Below are positions 55,733-64,000 of a DNA stretch of 64,000 nucleotides, in pieces. The stretch is from Leptobacterium flavescens (lineage in GTDB: Bacteria > Bacteroidota > Bacteroidia > Flavobacteriales > Flavobacteriaceae): positions 248,001 to 312,000 of the forward strand of contig NZ_JAABOO010000004.1 of NCBI RefSeq assembly GCF_010671605.1. Direction: 5' to 3'. Position 1 is the stretch's first letter, and the number at the start of each line of letters is the position of its first letter. The translations under genes and the position numbers were made by a program. The notes beneath the pieces were generated by a model that made no database searches, was not told where the DNA came from, and saw only the letters and a program-made list of their open reading frames with translations.

Positions 55733-58705
55733 ATGCAGAACAAGGGACTTATCAGGCTGTTTGCTATTTTATTCGGGATCGTTAGTATCTATCAGCTCTC
55801 GTTTACCTTTATTACAGGTAAAGTAGAGGATGAAGCAACAACGTTTGCCACTAACAAAATAGCTGAAACGGAGCCTAACTATGTTGAAAAGCGAGATGCA
55901 GAACAGGCCAGGTACCTGGATTCTATTGGTAGTCAGACGGTTTATGACTTGGGTTTTACAAGTTTTACCTATAATGAAGCCAAGGAAAAGGAATTAAACA
56001 AAGGTCTGGATCTCAAGGGGGGTATCAATGTGATCCTTCAGATTTCCGTAAAGGACATTTTAAAGGGATTGTCTAATAACTCCAAAGATCCTGTTTTCAA
56101 CAGGGCACTTGCAGATGCCGATGAGGCTTCCAAGAGCAGTGATAAGATCTATCTTGATTTATTTTTTGATGCCTTCGACGCAATTAAAGGAGATACCAAA
56201 CTGGCTTCTCCAGATATTTTTGCCAATAAGACATTAAGTGATGAGATCAATTTCCAAATGGCTGATGACCAGGTTCGTCCGGTGATCAGAAGAAAAATTG
56301 ACGAATCTATTGTTTCTGCATTCGAAGTACTTAGAAAACGTATCGATAAGTTCGGGGTTACCCAGCCTAATATTCAGCGTTTAGGTACTTCCGGTCGTAT
56401 TCTTGTAGAATTACCGGGAGCCAAAGATGTAAACAGGGTTAAAAAACTTTTACAGAGTACAGCTCAGTTAGAGTTCTGGGAAACATTTAAAGCTAACGAA
56501 GTAGCACCTTTCCTAATTGCTGCTAACGATGCTGTAAAAAGTATTGTGGAATCGGAAAAGGAAGAAACGCAGGAAGAAGCAACTTCCGAGATCGATTCAC
56601 TTTTATCAGATATCAACCAGGATTCACTGGATGTAGCTAATCAGGTTAATCCGATTTTCGACCTTATCGTAGGCGGAGGGCAGACAGGTTCTCCTGTAAT
56701 TGCCACTTTTGCGATCAAGGATACAGCTGCTATCAACTCTTACCTGAATAGCAGAGAAGCAAAACAGGTATTACCTTCAGAGCTTCAGTTTGCAAGATTC
56801 CTTTGGAGTAAAGTTGAAGGAGATGCACAGACAGTAGATCTTTACGCTATAAAATCTAACAGAGAAAAAGAAGCACCATTAAGTGGTAGTGTGGTAGTAG
56901 ATGCCAGCCAGTCATACGATCAGTTCAACAAACCTTCTGTTTCCATGCAGATGAATGGTAAGGGAGCTAAGATCTGGGAGGAAATGACAGGAAAAGCATT
57001 CAGGGAGCAGGGAAATATCGCGATCGTTCTTGACGATATCGTTTATTCTGCACCCGGAGTATCCAGAGGAGCGATTGCCGGAGGAAACTCAGAAATATCA
57101 GGAGAGTTTACACTAAATGAAGCAAATGACCTTGCCAATGTATTAAGAGCTGGTAAATTACCTGCTTCTGCAGATATCATTCAGTCAGAAGTGGTAGGGC
57201 CTTCATTAGGGCAGGAAGCTATTAGCAGCGGTCTGACATCTTTCCTTATTGCAATGTCACTTGTACTTGTATGGATGATCTTCTATTACGGAAAAGCAGG
57301 TGGATTTGCAGATATCGCATTGATCTTCAATATTCTTTTGATCTTCGGGGTACTATCAGGTCTTGGAGCGGTACTTACCTTACCAGGTATTGCCGGTATC
57401 GTATTAACTATCGGTATGTCGGTGGATGCGAACGTACTGATCTTCGAACGAACGAAGGAAGAGCTCTCCAAGGGTAAAGGAATGAAACAGTCGGTTGCCG
57501 ACGGATTCGGAAATGCATTGTCGTCTATCCTGGATGCCAACATTACTACCGGTTTAACGGCATTGATCCTGTTGGTATTCGGTACAGGACCTATTCAAGG
57601 TTTTGCAACTACCTTATTAATTGGTATCGGTACTTCCTTATTTACAGCAATATTCGTAACAAGATTACTAATAGAGTGGTATATCGGTAAAGGAAGAAAT
57701 TTAGACTTTACTACACCTATCACCAAGAAATGGTTCACCAACCTTAATATCAGCTTCCTTTCAAAACGTAAGACAGCCTATGTTGTTTCTGCGGTATTGG
57801 TAGTGATCGGTTTAAGTTCTCTTTTCTTTATTAACGGACTTAACCAGGGTGTGGATTTCGTAGGAGGAAGATCGTACCAGGTGCGTTTTGAGAACGTAGT
57901 AACTCCGTCGGAGATCGAAACAGATCTTACGGAAATATTCGGAAGTGCCCAGGTAAAAACTTTCGGGGCTCCGAACCAGGTGAAGATCACCACAAAATAC
58001 AAGGTAGATGTAGAAGGAGCTGAAGTAGATGAAGAAATACAAAGAAGCCTGTTGGACGGACTTAAAAAGCACCTTCCGCAGGAGATTACATATGATGAAT
58101 TCGTAAACGGAAGTGGAGACAGAAAGATCGGAGTATTACAATCGATCAAAGTAGGACCTACGATTGCAGATGATATCAAAAAGAATGCGGTTTGGGCGAT
58201 CCTCGGATCCCTGGCAGTAGTATTCCTTTATATCCTCTTGCGTTTCCGCAGATGGCAATTCTCACTTGGTGCGGTTGCAGCGGTATTCCACGATGTACTG
58301 ATCGTATTGGGTATCTTCTCGCTTACCTGGAAGTTCATGCCGTTTAACATGGAGATCGATCAGGCATTTATTGCGGCCATCCTGACGGTAATCGGATACT
58401 CGCTGAATGATACGGTGGTAGTATTCGACAGGATCAGGGAGATTGTCGGTGATAAAGGATGGAAAGATGGTGAGAACATTAACCTGGCACTGAACAGTAC
58501 CTTGGGAAGAACATTAAATACCTCTTTAACAACCTTAGTGGTGTTACTGGCAATATTCATCTTCGGTGGTGAATCGCTGAGAGGATTTATGTTTGCAATG
58601 ATCATAGGTATCCTGGTAGGTACATATTCTTCATTGTTCATCGCAACTCCTGTAATGTTCGATACATTGAGGAAGAGCATGGGTAAAAAAGACAAAAAGA
58701 AATAA
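55733..58705 (+). CDS. secDF: Protein translocase subunit SecDF (fused)
   Basis: 990 aa, SecD and SecF in one chain as is usual for Bacteroidota. SecD half: one N-terminal helix, LNKGLDLKGGINVILQISV, the P1 domain, an acidic insertion (about 265-305), five helices with GMSVDANVLIFERTKEEL. SecF half: from about 670, NGLNQGVDFVGGRSYQVRF and later TVIGYSLNDTVVVFDRIRE. Uses the proton gradient to pull exported proteins through SecYEG. Own promoter and strong terminator. Confidence 0.97.
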   Translation: MQNKGLIRLFAILFGIVSIYQLSFTFITGKVEDEATTFATNKIAETEPNYVEKRDAEQARYLDSIGSQTVYDLGFTSFTYNEAKEKELNKGLDLKGGINVILQISVKDILKGLSNNSKDPVFNRALADADEASKSSDKIYLDLFFDAFDAIKGDTKLASPDIFANKTLSDEINFQMADDQVRPVIRRKIDESIVSAFEVLRKRIDKFGVTQPNIQRLGTSGRILVELPGAKDVNRVKKLLQSTAQLEFWETFKANEVAPFLIAANDAVKSIVESEKEETQEEATSEIDSLLSDINQDSLDVANQVNPIFDLIVGGGQTGSPVIATFAIKDTAAINSYLNSREAKQVLPSELQFARFLWSKVEGDAQTVDLYAIKSNREKEAPLSGSVVVDASQSYDQFNKPSVSMQMNGKGAKIWEEMTGKAFREQGNIAIVLDDIVYSAPGVSRGAIAGGNSEISGEFTLNEANDLANVLRAGKLPASADIIQSEVVGPSLGQEAISSGLTSFLIAMSLVLVWMIFYYGKAGGFADIALIFNILLIFGVLSGLGAVLTLPGIAGIVLTIGMSVDANVLIFERTKEELSKGKGMKQSVADGFGNALSSILDANITTGLTALILLVFGTGPIQGFATTLLIGIGTSLFTAIFVTRLLIEWYIGKGRNLDFTTPITKKWFTNLNISFLSKRKTAYVVSAVLVVIGLSSLFFINGLNQGVDFVGGRSYQVRFENVVTPSEIETDLTEIFGSAQVKTFGAPNQVKITTKYKVDVEGAEVDEEIQRSLLDGLKKHLPQEITYDEFVNGSGDRKIGVLQSIKVGPTIADDIKKNAVWAILGSLAVVFLYILLRFRRWQFSLGAVAAVFHDVLIVLGIFSLTWKFMPFNMEIDQAFIAAILTVIGYSLNDTVVVFDRIREIVGDKGWKDGENINLALNSTLGRTLNTSLTTLVVLLAIFIFGGESLRGFMFAMIIGILVGTYSSLFIATPVMFDTLRKSMGKKDKKK

Positions 58706-58731
58706 GCTATATAAAATAGTGTTCAAATATT

Positions 58732-58768
58732 AAAACACCCCTGACAGTCAATGTCGGGGGTGTTTTTT
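58732..58768 (+). terminator. Terminator of secDF
   Basis: Stem AAAACACCCCTGACA / TGTCGGGGGTGTTTT (one mismatch) with a short loop and T run. Confidence 0.85.
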
Positions 58769-58828
58769 TATACCCGTATGGTAGCTGCGGAAAGATCCCG
58801 TCGATATATAAAAAAAACATCGGCGATA

Positions 58829-58937
58829 TTGAAGATATATGTCGACGTTATTTAAAACATATATCCAGGTTGTTCAAAATGTATAACCAGGTTATTTAAA
58901 ATATATAACCAGGTTGTTTAAAAATTATATCTATGGG
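58829..58937. repeat. 22-bp tandem repeat array
   Basis: Three clear units (58851-58872, 58873-58894, 58895-58916) of the form TTTAAAATATATAACCAGGTTG, flanked by degenerate copies at 58829-58850 and from 58917. AT-rich iterons with a conserved CAGGTT end. They fill the space between the secDF terminator and the convergent hydrolase gene. Confidence 0.8.
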
Positions 58938-58992
58938 ATTTTTAAAAAGCATCGGAATTACAGGGCTTTTGAGAAAGTAAAATAGGAGATAG

Positions 58993-59856
58993 TTAATTTT
59001 CTATCCATTCTTTGGTGATCTTCCATAACGGATCCTCAAATTTAGATCGGAAAAAACCAAAATGGCGTACATCATCTATACCCATCTCTTCGGGTATCAG
59101 GTGCCTCCGGTCTATACGGGCATTCTCATATTTACCCGCCAGCCAGTCGGTGGCAGCTTTAGGTGCATAGATATCCCTGGGGAAGCCCAGGACAAGCAAA
59201 GGACACTCTATTTTGTCAAAAAAGGCCTTTTCTGTGTCTATATGGCCAAACATATACTCTTTGTGCCGGCCCCATTTTGCCCACTCATAGACCATCTTTT
59301 TAGGAAGGTTCTCAAATAAACCCAATTTCTTTGCAGGGAAATACCCGTACAAGGGAGTTAGTACCGGGATCATAGCGTTCCAGAACAACCACATCTTAGG
59401 ATAATGCAGACCTTCATAATACCGCCAATAACCACTTTGAGGCGATACCATGACTATTTTATCCAGAAGATGATAAGACGGGTTAAAACCCAGTATTTGA
59501 CCTCCTATACTGTGTGTAATAAGTGTTAGGGGAGTGGAGGGAGACCGTTCTTTGGCCATTTTTAATACACTGGCCTGATCGTTACTGCCCCATTGCTGTA
59601 TGCTGAGGTCATTCTTTTTAAGATCCCTGATATCAGAAGAGGAGTTTCCTATTCCGTAGTAATCGAAAGTGTATACCCGATATTGATGATGACTCAGGAA
59701 CTGAGCAAATTTGGCGTAATATTTTTGAAGTACCCCTGTAGCTGAAGAAATTACAATAATGCCTTTGGGTTCCTCTCCGGCAGGACCGAATGAGGAAACG
59801 TGAATCTCATGCCCCATAGGGGTTTTCAGGTAAAATTCTTCGGCATTAAAAGGCAT
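58993..59856 (-). CDS. Alpha/beta hydrolase (serine aminopeptidase-like)
   Basis: 287 aa. IVISSATGVLQKYYAKFAQF at the oxyanion region, YRVYTFDYYGIGNS, nucleophile LITHSIGGQILG (Ser in HSIGG), and a late acid/His pair (LVLGFPRDIYAP and DDVRHFGFF). Of the S33/Hydrolase_4 type, cytoplasmic. Substrate unknown. Last gene of the leftward folE-to-hydrolase series; its start is 1 bp from the DUF192 stop. Confidence 0.88.
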   Translation of the reverse strand: MPFNAEEFYLKTPMGHEIHVSSFGPAGEEPKGIIVISSATGVLQKYYAKFAQFLSHHQYRVYTFDYYGIGNSSSDIRDLKKNDLSIQQWGSNDQASVLKMAKERSPSTPLTLITHSIGGQILGFNPSYHLLDKIVMVSPQSGYWRYYEGLHYPKMWLFWNAMIPVLTPLYGYFPAKKLGLFENLPKKMVYEWAKWGRHKEYMFGHIDTEKAFFDKIECPLLVLGFPRDIYAPKAATDWLAGKYENARIDRRHLIPEEMGIDDVRHFGFFRSKFEDPLWKITKEWIEN

Positions 59857-59857
59857 T

Positions 59858-60349
59858 TTAGCTTCTTGTAAATTCTATAGAATCTCCCACCTGAATATTC
59901 CATTTTTTAATCAGGCCGGCATTCACTTCCAGTACGTACTGAGCAGGCTCGTTGGAAGGAAGCGAGTCTTCATTAAAAGGTTCTGCATTCTCAATAAAAC
60001 TCACTACTTTGTTTGCAGAATTTATATAGATAATATCAAGTGGTAATACGGTATTCTTCATATAAAAGAAACGGGGTTGCTCGTCCTTAAAAATAAACAG
60101 CATCCCCTGGTTATCAGGCATGGATGTCCTGTGCATCAATCCTGTTTCCGTCTCATAGTCATTATCTGCTATCTCTATATCGAGTTGCTTGATAAGGGTT
60201 CCATCCGCCTTAAAGAGTTTTAGTTCCCCCTCTTTTTTAAAGCTGATCTCCCTGGGTTTGATATCGGTATTCTTATTATCCTTCTTACAGGAAACCATCA
60301 GTGCAGCTCCGGTAAAGACGATTAAAGCAATTTTTTTTAAACGATGCAT
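59858..60349 (-). CDS. DUF192 lipoprotein
   Basis: 163 aa from the ATG at 60349, chosen for its lipobox (LMVSC, Cys21) and 2-bp spacing after lgt. DUF192 core: DNDYETETGLMHRTSMPDNQ, GMLFIFKDEQPRFFYMKNTV, LPLDIIYINSANKVV, YVLEVNAGLIKKWNI, QVGDSIEF. Family small, secreted, function unclear. Noteworthy that it lies directly after lgt, the enzyme that would lipidate it. Confidence 0.9.
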   Translation of the reverse strand: MHRLKKIALIVFTGAALMVSCKKDNKNTDIKPREISFKKEGELKLFKADGTLIKQLDIEIADNDYETETGLMHRTSMPDNQGMLFIFKDEQPRFFYMKNTVLPLDIIYINSANKVVSFIENAEPFNEDSLPSNEPAQYVLEVNAGLIKKWNIQVGDSIEFTRS

Positions 60350-60351
60350 GA

Positions 60352-61284
60352 TCAGGCGGTCTTTTTTGAAGGTTTGAACATAAAATAAAAACCGGCTATG
60401 ATAAATGGAATACTTAACCATTGCCCGGTCGATAAAAGATTGCCAAGCGAACTTTCAAAACCTCCCTGGCTTTCTTTGAGAAACTCTACAAAAAAGCGAA
60501 CCGTCCACAACAGCACAAGGAAAAGCCCGAATAAAAAGAATGGCTGTTTTCTCTTTTCTGTCTTCCAGTATACATACCAGAGGATCAGGAAGACAAAAAC
60601 ATAGCCAAAGGCTTCATATAGCTGAGCCGGATGCCTGAAGGGTACCGCATTGAGTATATCTGCAAACTGAGGATCTTTGGCAATAAGATTATAGGCTTCC
60701 GAAGCTGTTTTGGCTCCGGTTTCCTGAATGGCCTGCCGTTCACTTATAGCGTCCTGTATAAAGCGCACTCCCAGCGGGAATGACTCATCCGTTACTTTTC
60801 CGTTTATTTCGGAGTTCATAAAATTCCCCAGTCTAACAAAAATAGCTCCCGAAGCAACCGCAATCACGATCCTGTCCAGGATCCAGGCCAGGGTTAGATC
60901 AGGGTACTTCTTTTTGTAATAATACATGGCTATCAGCACCCCAATGGCGGCTCCGTGACTTGCCAGCCCGGTAAAGCCGGTAAACTCAAATTTGGGAGAG
61001 AACCGGAAGGGGAGGAATATCTCCAGCAGATGTTTGCTGAAATAATCCCAGTCATAGAAAAAAACATGTCCCAGTCGTGCTCCAATCAAAATGGCGATCA
61101 CCATATATACGAACAATGTATCCAGTTTTTCCAGGGGTTGTTTTTCTCTGTTGAATATTTTTTTGGTGAGATACCAGCCCAGTAAGAATGCAATAACAAA
61201 CATCAGACTGTAATAACGAAGCTGAAAAGAACCTATCTCGAGCAATGCTTTGTCGGGGTTCCACGTAATACCTAATAGATACAT
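60352..61284 (-). CDS. lgt: Prolipoprotein diacylglyceryl transferase
   Basis: 310 aa. Seven membrane helices; Lgt marks GLASHGAAIGV, the signature FVRLGNFMNSEINGK, RHPAQLYEA and a late Arg-Phe (TVRFFVEFLKE). Transfers diacylglycerol to the lipobox cysteine of exported lipoproteins. Between yidD and the DUF192 gene on the same strand. A partial promoter (TATATTTA, minus) lies upstream. Confidence 0.95.
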   Translation of the reverse strand: MYLLGITWNPDKALLEIGSFQLRYYSLMFVIAFLLGWYLTKKIFNREKQPLEKLDTLFVYMVIAILIGARLGHVFFYDWDYFSKHLLEIFLPFRFSPKFEFTGFTGLASHGAAIGVLIAMYYYKKKYPDLTLAWILDRIVIAVASGAIFVRLGNFMNSEINGKVTDESFPLGVRFIQDAISERQAIQETGAKTASEAYNLIAKDPQFADILNAVPFRHPAQLYEAFGYVFVFLILWYVYWKTEKRKQPFFLFGLFLVLLWTVRFFVEFLKESQGGFESSLGNLLSTGQWLSIPFIIAGFYFMFKPSKKTA

Positions 61285-61361
61285 TGATTTGTTTTAATGA
61301 ATTTATTTAATCGTAAATATAGGGATTTGAATGCTAATAATAATTTAAAAAAACAAAATCG

Positions 61362-61586
61362 TCAGGGTACGGGATCGTAACCGCTTCCTCCCCAGGGATG
61401 ACAACTGAAAATGCGCTTTACGGCAAGTTTTCCACCTTTAATAATACCGTGTTTTCTCAGTGCTTCCAGGGAATATTGAGAGCAGGTAGGGGAATAACGG
61501 CAGGTGGCCGGCGTTAAAGGCGATATTAACACTTGATACATCCTGATAAGCAGGACAAAAGGTGCTATGAGGATCTTTTTTATCAT
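61362..61586 (-). CDS. yidD: Membrane protein insertion efficiency factor YidD
   Basis: 74 aa. Full YidD pattern: [33 protein letters not shown], and [17 protein letters not shown]. Helps YidC-dependent membrane insertion. Usually beside rnpA and yidC; here it follows cysS by 5 bp, so expression is tied to cysS. Confidence 0.95.
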   Translation of the reverse strand: MIKKILIAPFVLLIRMYQVLISPLTPATCRYSPTCSQYSLEALRKHGIIKGGKLAVKRIFSCHPWGGSGYDPVP

Positions 61587-61591
61587 GTTTT

Positions 61592-63073
61592 TCAGCTAAC
61601 GGAAAAGCTGGTTCCATCCTTCCCGTCCTTGAGCTGTATACCCATGGCCAGGAGTTCGTCCCTGATCTTGTCTGAAGTAGCAAAATCTTTGTTTGCTCTT
61701 GCTTCTGCCCTCAAACGGATAAGTAGTTCTACCACTCCGCTCAGTTTATCCGTATCGTCCTTATCAGCTACTGCATCTACCAATCCTAAAACCTCAAATA
61801 CAAAAGCATTCATGGTCTCTTTAAGCGTATTGAGGTCTTCAGTAGTGATTGAAGCCTTCCCGTCTTTTATCTGATTGATCTGCTTTACAGCCTCAAACAA
61901 TTGCGCTATCAGGATAGGGCTGTTAAAATCGTCATTCATGGCATTGTAGCAATCCTGCTTCCATTTGTTCACATCAAAATCGGAAGAACCGGAAGTTTCA
62001 AGCTGATCCAGGCAATTCATGGCCTCCATCAGTTTGTTGAAACCTTTTTCGGAAGCAAGTAATGCATCATTGCTAAAATCAAGGATACTCCTGTAATGCG
62101 CCTGAAGAATGAAGAAACGCACCACATTAGGCGCAAAGGCCTTACTGAGTATATCGTTGTTCCCGGAGAATATCTCATTCGGAAGAATGTTGTTCCCGGT
62201 AGATTTTGCCATCTTTTTACCGTTCAGGGTAAGCATATTGGCGTGCATCCAGTAATTTACCGGACTATGGCCATTGCAGGCTTCTGCCTGGGCAATTTCA
62301 CATTCGTGGTGAGGGAACTTAAGGTCCATTCCACCTCCGTGAATATCGAACTGCTCTCCCAAGTATTTGGTGCTCATGGCAGTACATTCCAGGTGCCACC
62401 CCGGGAAACCGTCACTCCAGGGAGAAGGCCATCTCATAATGTGCTGAGGCTCGGCTCTTTTCCATAAAGCAAAATCCTGAGGGTTCCTTTTTTCTGTCTG
62501 CCCTGATAATTCTCTGGTATTGTGTATCAGGTCTTCTATGTTCCTTCCGCTCAGCTTTCCGTAATTATTGGTCTCATTAAACTTCAGGACATCAAAATAT
62601 ACGGAACCGTTCACTTCATAGGCCAGTCCTTTATCCATGATCTCTTTAATGATCTCTATCTGCTCTATAATGTGTCCGGTAGCGGTGGGTTCTATACTTG
62701 GAGGGAGGAAGTTGAATTTCTGAAGGATCGTATGAAAATCCACGGTATAACGTTGTACGACCTCCATCGGTTCTATCTGCTCCAGGCGTGCTTTTTTGGC
62801 GATCCTGTCTTCTCCTTCATCGGCATCGTTCTCAAGATGGCCTGCATCCGTAATATTACGAACATAGCGCACTTTGTAGCCAAGATGTTTCAGGTAGCGA
62901 AAAATAACATCAAAAGACATAAAGGTCCTTACATTACCCAAATGTACATTGCTGTAAACGGTAGGGCCACATACGTACATTCCGATATGGCCTTCGTTTA
63001 TGGGTTTGAAAATATCTTTTTGTCCGGTAAGTGAGTTATAGATCTTTAATTCCTGGTCTTGGTACAGTTGCAT
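61592..63073 (-). CDS. cysS: Cysteinyl-tRNA synthetase
   Basis: 493 aa. HIGH-type motif in [17 protein letters not shown], zinc residues including Cys in [10 protein letters not shown] and [13 protein letters not shown]-type KMAKSTGN. Class I aminoacyl-tRNA synthetase, charges tRNA-Cys. Normal length. Between folE (56 bp) and yidD. Confidence 0.97.
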   Translation of the reverse strand: MQLYQDQELKIYNSLTGQKDIFKPINEGHIGMYVCGPTVYSNVHLGNVRTFMSFDVIFRYLKHLGYKVRYVRNITDAGHLENDADEGEDRIAKKARLEQIEPMEVVQRYTVDFHTILQKFNFLPPSIEPTATGHIIEQIEIIKEIMDKGLAYEVNGSVYFDVLKFNETNNYGKLSGRNIEDLIHNTRELSGQTEKRNPQDFALWKRAEPQHIMRWPSPWSDGFPGWHLECTAMSTKYLGEQFDIHGGGMDLKFPHHECEIAQAEACNGHSPVNYWMHANMLTLNGKKMAKSTGNNILPNEIFSGNNDILSKAFAPNVVRFFILQAHYRSILDFSNDALLASEKGFNKLMEAMNCLDQLETSGSSDFDVNKWKQDCYNAMNDDFNSPILIAQLFEAVKQINQIKDGKASITTEDLNTLKETMNAFVFEVLGLVDAVADKDDTDKLSGVVELLIRLRAEARANKDFATSDKIRDELLAMGIQLKDGKDGTSFSVS

Positions 63074-63129
63074 TTTTCTGTTGCTGGTTTATTCGCGGAT
63101 TGAACTACATATTTTCAGGGAGGGTTCCT

Positions 63130-63810
63130 CTAGAATTCCGTATCGAGCTTTATATAATCCAGAAGCTCTCTTCGCACGGCAGTTTCTTTGAACCTTCCAC
63201 CAAATTCGGCAGTAACCGTACTACTTTCAATATCTCTGATCCCTCTGGAATTAACACATAGGTGTTTTGCATCGATCACACAAGCTACGTCTTTAGTTCC
63301 AAGTACTTTTTGTAGCTCCTGAACGATCTGCATGGTCATCCTTTCCTGAACCTGAGGTCTTTTGGCGAAATAATCAACAATTCTGTTCATCTTGGACAGT
63401 CCTACAACTTTTCCTTTGGAGATATAAGCAATATGTGCTTTTCCAACGATAGGCAGGAGGTGATGCTCACAGGTAGAATATACGGTGATATTCTTTTCTA
63501 CCAACATTTCGCCGTATTTGTATTTATTTTCAAAAGTAGAAGCGCTCGGTTTTTTATCAGGACGAAGGCCTCCGAAGATCTCTTTTACGAACATTTTAGC
63601 AACCCTTCTCGGAGTTCCTCTTAAACTGTCGTCTGTAAGATCGAGTCCGAGAGTTTCCATGATGCTGTAAACATCCTGTTGGATACGCTCTATTTTTTCG
63701 TCATCAGATATTTCAAAGGCATCATCTCTGAGCGGGGTCTCCGCTGCAGAAGAAGCGTGATTATCGCCTATTTCTTCAAATTGCTCTTCTAATATTTTGT
63801 CTATTTTCAT
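63130..63810 (-). CDS. folE: GTP cyclohydrolase I
   Basis: 226 aa from the ATG at 63810; the longer frame to 63852 enters the promoter region. Zinc-binding CEHHLLPIVGKAHIAYI, KVVGLSKMNRIVDYFAKRPQ, VQERMTMQIVQEL, and Cys at DVACVIDAKHLCVNSRG. First step of folate and related pterin synthesis, converting GTP to dihydroneopterin triphosphate. Its product is also the precursor for the queuosine pathway in which QueE acts. Confidence 0.96.
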   Translation of the reverse strand: MKIDKILEEQFEEIGDNHASSAAETPLRDDAFEISDDEKIERIQQDVYSIMETLGLDLTDDSLRGTPRRVAKMFVKEIFGGLRPDKKPSASTFENKYKYGEMLVEKNITVYSTCEHHLLPIVGKAHIAYISKGKVVGLSKMNRIVDYFAKRPQVQERMTMQIVQELQKVLGTKDVACVIDAKHLCVNSRGIRDIESSTVTAEFGGRFKETAVRRELLDYIKLDTEF

Positions 63811-63901
63811 CTGTTTTTCTTTTTGAGTCGGATATTCGAAAGAACATTTCAAAATTCAGTCAAATAACACCATTTCACAGCAAAAAATTATTACAAGGCC
63901 A

Positions 63902-63909
63902 CAAAGATA
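63902..63909 (-). promoter_or_regulatory. TAnnTTTG promoter box of folE
   Basis: Minus-strand TATCTTTG, about 92 bp before the folE start, implying a long leader if used. Confidence 0.5.
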
Positions 63910-63969
63910 AGTAAATAATGGAGAAGAAAGGCTATTTAACAACATCTTAAGTATTTGCAGGTTGTATAA

Positions 63970-63995
63970 AAAAACCGGGGATAACCCCGGTTTTT
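63970..63995. terminator. Terminator at the window edge
   Basis: Perfect 11-bp stem AAAAACCGGGG / CCCCGGTTTTT with ATAA loop. It probably ends a gene lying beyond the window and converging on this point, since folE reads away. Confidence 0.7.
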
Positions 63996-64000
63996 ACTGG

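Noticed and set aside
58829-58937. Possible CRISPR array
   Set aside because: The 22-bp units are directly adjacent with no spacers, are AT-rich and degenerate, and no cas gene is present.

Overview
The window looks like a chromosomal segment of a member of the Flavobacteriaceae (Bacteroidota). The evidence is: promoters of the Bacteroidota TAnnTTTG type (for example TACCTTTG or TATATTTG before typA, gyrB, secDF and a cystathionine beta-synthase-like gene); a tmRNA whose tag reads GENNYALAA; a fused SecDF; many secreted proteins and lipoproteins with short LxxSC-type lipoboxes; and families typical of the phylum (CreD, NamZ/DUF1343, DUF1361, DUF2911, TPR-AraC regulators). I see no insertion sequence, prophage, CRISPR array, rRNA or tRNA gene.

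Layout. 0-9.2 kb: a leftward group (LytTR regulator, hydrolase, cupin, lipoprotein, HerA-like ATPase), a lipoprotein RidA, queE, two tandem secreted metalloproteases, a methyltransferase and a YkgJ-type cysteine-cluster protein. 9.5-25 kb: a loose accessory stretch of small and unrecognised genes. It includes five short secreted-peptide candidates (9516, 16851, 19937, 20445 and 24585), a CPBP protease, a secreted TPR protein, a membrane-bound AraC regulator and a small peptide/membrane-protein cluster. 25.0-25.7 kb: ssrA (tmRNA), followed downstream by a 122-bp tandem repeat and a GIY-YIG gene. 25.9-30.4 kb: an alanine/saccharopine dehydrogenase-like enzyme and a CreD operon with two matching palindromic operator candidates. 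30.8-36.4 kb: three consecutive paralogous TPR-transmembrane-AraC regulators, then a Thr/Cys-rich precursor with its own promoter. 36.5-64 kb: mainly core genes (kdsA, typA, ftsE, a TPR/beta-barrel pair, an amidohydrolase, DUF2911, asnB, gyrB, mdh, secDF, and the folE-cysS-yidD-lgt-DUF192-hydrolase series).

The most interesting theme is the peptide set in 9.5-36.4 kb. Six short genes have N-terminal leader-like segments, mostly ending at or near GG, followed by cores that are mostly rich in Cys, Ser and Thr. Three resemble Bacteroidota class I lanthipeptide leaders, two share another leader (ML[QK]DILKL), and one is bacteriocin-like. No modification enzyme or peptidase-containing exporter is present in the window. 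The peptides are interleaved with membrane regulators whose predicted periplasmic part is TPR. This suggests, but does not prove, a peptide-sensing or peptide-producing regulatory system whose maturation enzymes lie elsewhere. Family names are from recognition of motifs in the sequence; no database search was possible.
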